In this document: piece after piece, positions 62,279 through 64,000 of the stretch
How positions within the stretch are numbered: position 1 is the first letter of the stretch
How the letters are laid out: the number at the start of each line of letters is the position of its first letter
DNA from: Permianibacter fluminis
GTDB taxonomy: Bacteria; Pseudomonadota; Gammaproteobacteria; Enterobacterales; Permianibacteraceae
Reading direction: 5' to 3'
Length of the DNA stretch: 64,000 bases
Assembly: GCF_013179735.1 (NCBI RefSeq)
Contig: NZ_JABMEG010000001.1
Span: forward strand, 3,348,001-3,412,000
Made by a program: the position numbers and the translations under genes
Notes under the pieces: model-generated
Seen by the model: only the letters and a program-made list of their open reading frames with translations
Told to the model about the DNA's origin: nothing
Databases searched by the model: none

Positions 62279-62326
62279 GGTGTTCACCAATGGTTAAAAA
62301 AAAAACGTGGCGTGTGTGCAATTACG

Positions 62327-63088
62327 CTACGCCAACGTCAGCCAATCAAAACCGTTTTGTTGATCGGCCACCTGAATCTGTTCCGGTGACCAACCGATGA
62401 CCTCAGCCAGCGCGGCTCGCGCCAACTGCGGCCGATTGTTCTCTTCGCTCAAATGCGCCGCAATCAGCACGCGCAAGCGGCTGGAATCGCAGTTGCGCAA
62501 AATATCGGCGGCCTGCCGATTGCTCAAGTGGCCGTACGCACCACCGACCCGTCGCTTCAACGCCGGCGGATAACGACCGCCTTGCAGCATGGCTTCGTCG
62601 TGATTGCATTCCAGCATCAGGGCATCACAAGCGGCCAGTTGCTGCAGCAGAAACGGCGTGCTGCAACCGGCATCGGTCAGCAGCGCAAAGCGTGCGGCCG
62701 GCGTTTCAAACACAAACTGCAAAGGCTCGCGCGCGTCGTGCGGAACCGAAAAAGGAAAAACCCGGATCCTCCCGAAGAGGACGGGTTCTTCCGCAGACAA
62801 AAATTTGAGGGCGCGGATTGTGCCACAGCGGCCGGCGAGATGGCTACCCCGGCTCATCCAGACCGGCAACTTGTACTTGCGCGCCAGAGCACCGACGCCG
62901 CCGATGTGATCGCTGTGCTCGTGGGTCACCAGAATCGCGGTCAGCGTTTCCGGTACTACCCCAAGCCGGGCCAGCCGGCTTTCCGTTTCCGCGAGCGTAA
63001 AGCCGCAATCGATCAGCAGCTGCTGGTCACCGTCGGCAACCAGCAGGCCATTGCCCTTGCTGCCACTGCCCAGACAGGCGAGGCGCAT
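62327..63088 (-). CDS. MBL-fold metallohydrolase (YycJ/WalJ-like)
   Basis: The protein has 253 residues. The metallo-beta-lactamase metal motif is THEHSDHIGG, with further ligands in MLECNHDEAML and LIAAHLSEENNRP. The start MRLACLGSGSKGNGLLVADGDQQLLIDCGFTL matches the YycJ/WalJ-type branch, small intracellular hydrolases or exonuclease-like enzymes often found near purC in gammaproteobacteria. The substrate is unknown. It lies 12 bases after bamC and 48 before purC, in one likely operon. Confidence 0.85.
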   Translation of the reverse strand: MRLACLGSGSKGNGLLVADGDQQLLIDCGFTLAETESRLARLGVVPETLTAILVTHEHSDHIGGVGALARKYKLPVWMSRGSHLAGRCGTIRALKFLSAEEPVLFGRIRVFPFSVPHDAREPLQFVFETPAARFALLTDAGCSTPFLLQQLAACDALMLECNHDEAMLQGGRYPPALKRRVGGAYGHLSNRQAADILRNCDSSRLRVLIAAHLSEENNRPQLARAALAEVIGWSPEQIQVADQQNGFDWLTLA

Positions 63089-63100
63089 CCGGAACCCCGT

Positions 63101-64000
63101 TTACCGCCGCGGCGCATCCAGCAGCACATGCTGACGGCGTTCGGCGAAAGCGTCGGACAAGACCGGGAACAGCTTGGTCAGCGTCGCGGCATCGAGGACA
63201 TCGCCATCGGCCTTGCTGAACAGCAAGCCGGTGCGATCACCGACCGGGCTCAATTGGACCAGGTATTCGCCCTGCTCCAGTTCCAGCCGGACCTGATCGT
63301 CGCGATCATCGCCAAACAGCCAGTCCCAGAAACCGCCTTCGTCACTTTCTTCAAGCTTGAAGTAATACAGATGCTTGGTGGTGTCCTTGTCTTCCTGAAC
63401 AAAGCCAAGCCGGCCCAGCACGGCCGGGGTCGCATCCCAAGTGTTGTCGAGCGGCGACTGCGCCAGCAGACCAGTCTGGCCGGCATCGTTCTGCCACAGT
63501 TCGACCGTGATGCCAGCGCGCGCCGCCAGTACCCGCTCGCGGGCAGCCTGGCTCTGGGCGTCATCGTAGTAACCGAGGAATTGGTTCAGCATGTCGACGC
63601 TGTTGCGCCGGGTCGGGGTCTGCGGCTGCCAATCGGAATCCTCGTCATAGGCTTCAGCGCGGACCGCTTCGGCAATGACCAGCCGCTCGTTCGGCCGCTC
63701 ACCCGGCTGCACCTTGAACCGGTACTGCCAGCGATAGGACTCGATGGTCTCGCCCATCACCCAGTCGCGGAACCAGCCGATTTCCTCGGTCTGCACCCAA
63801 CCGGTCAAAATTTCGCCAGTGGCTTCATCGCGGCTTTCCACCGGAATCTGGTTGCTGTCGAGGAAGGCGTTCAAGCGCTGCCAGAGCAAACTGTTGTCGC
63901 CAACGATCAGCGCCTGCGGCACGGCTGCATCCTGAATGCCGTTGACGCCGTCACCCGACGACAACACCAACGCCGGCGGATTGACATCGAGCGCATCACC
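63101..64000 (-). CDS. bamC: Outer membrane assembly lipoprotein BamC, partial
   Basis: The frame is open to the right edge, so the signal peptide and N-terminus are missing; 299 residues are visible. The text GDALDVNPPALVLSSGDG followed by LIVGDNSLLWQRLNAFLDSNQIPVESRDEATGEILTGWVQTEEI, and the later WDATPAVLGRLGFVQEDKD, match the two helix-grip domains of BamC (NlpB). BamC is an accessory lipoprotein of the BAM complex that inserts outer-membrane barrels. It is separated from the MBL gene by 12 bases; dapA usually lies on its other side. Confidence 0.85.
   Translation of the reverse strand, partial: GDALDVNPPALVLSSGDGVNGIQDAAVPQALIVGDNSLLWQRLNAFLDSNQIPVESRDEATGEILTGWVQTEEIGWFRDWVMGETIESYRWQYRFKVQPGERPNERLVIAEAVRAEAYDEDSDWQPQTPTRRNSVDMLNQFLGYYDDAQSQAARERVLAARAGITVELWQNDAGQTGLLAQSPLDNTWDATPAVLGRLGFVQEDKDTTKHLYYFKLEESDEGGFWDWLFGDDRDDQVRLELEQGEYLVQLSPVGDRTGLLFSKADGDVLDAATLTKLFPVLSDAFAERRQHVLLDAPRR

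Overview
The window looks like a chromosomal segment of a free-living gammaproteobacterium of moderately high GC. The best evidence is the block tRNA-Ser / purC / metallo-beta-lactamase-fold hydrolase / bamC at the right end (BamC is a gammaproteobacterial outer-membrane assembly lipoprotein), and a polyamine cluster ordered like the Pseudomonas spuABCDEFGH genes. I cannot assign genus or species from sequence alone. No integrase, transposase, phage capsid gene or CRISPR array was seen.

Layout. 0-12 kb holds phosphate and iron genes: a PstS-like binding protein behind a Pho box, then tonB-exbB-exbD, a Fiu/PiuA-type TonB-dependent receptor with its PiuC dioxygenase, and a PepSY/flavodoxin reductase, with Fur-box-like sites before tonB, before the receptor and before the reductase. 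Inside this is an AT-richer island (about 7.6-8.7 kb) of unrecognised small genes and palindromic repeats. 12-13.6 kb is a cyclic-nucleotide-binding/HDOD regulator.

13.7-36 kb is mostly a polyamine uptake and catabolism region. On the minus strand lie spuA(puuD)-spuB-spuC-potF-potG-potH-potI; diverging from it are a second glutamine-synthetase-like ligase, a PuuB-type oxidase and agmatinase. Further right are a PuuC-type aldehyde dehydrogenase, a PuuR-type regulator, an omega-amino-acid:pyruvate transaminase and MmsA. Together they could import putrescine, make it from agmatine, gamma-glutamylate it, oxidise it to GABA or transaminate it directly, and feed C3/C4 semialdehydes into central metabolism. 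A small accessory patch (26.7-30.1 kb) holds SirB2, a BAAT-like hydrolase, a MAPEG protein, a two-helix protein resembling SLATT effectors, and REP-like repeats.

37.6-60.3 kb, all on the minus strand, is the main discovery: a complete-looking extracellular contractile injection system (eCIS, Afp/PVC/MAC-like). In transcription order it encodes a DUF4255 cap-like protein, an unknown, one sheath, two tube proteins, a DUF5908 peptide, a LysM baseplate protein, a VgrG-like spike, PAAR tip, gp25, two large baseplate proteins, a 909-aa unknown, a CIS tape-measure-type protein, an AAA+ ATPase and a 1110-aa DUF4157 protein. That last protein has a C-terminal region I read as an Ntox15/Tde-like nuclease toxin, making it the probable cargo. 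No recognisable immunity gene follows it. A 1-kb non-coding stretch with a perfect 16-bp palindrome lies upstream, beside a tRNA-Ser(CGA) gene whose 3' end is duplicated. The window ends with purC, an MBL hydrolase and a truncated bamC.
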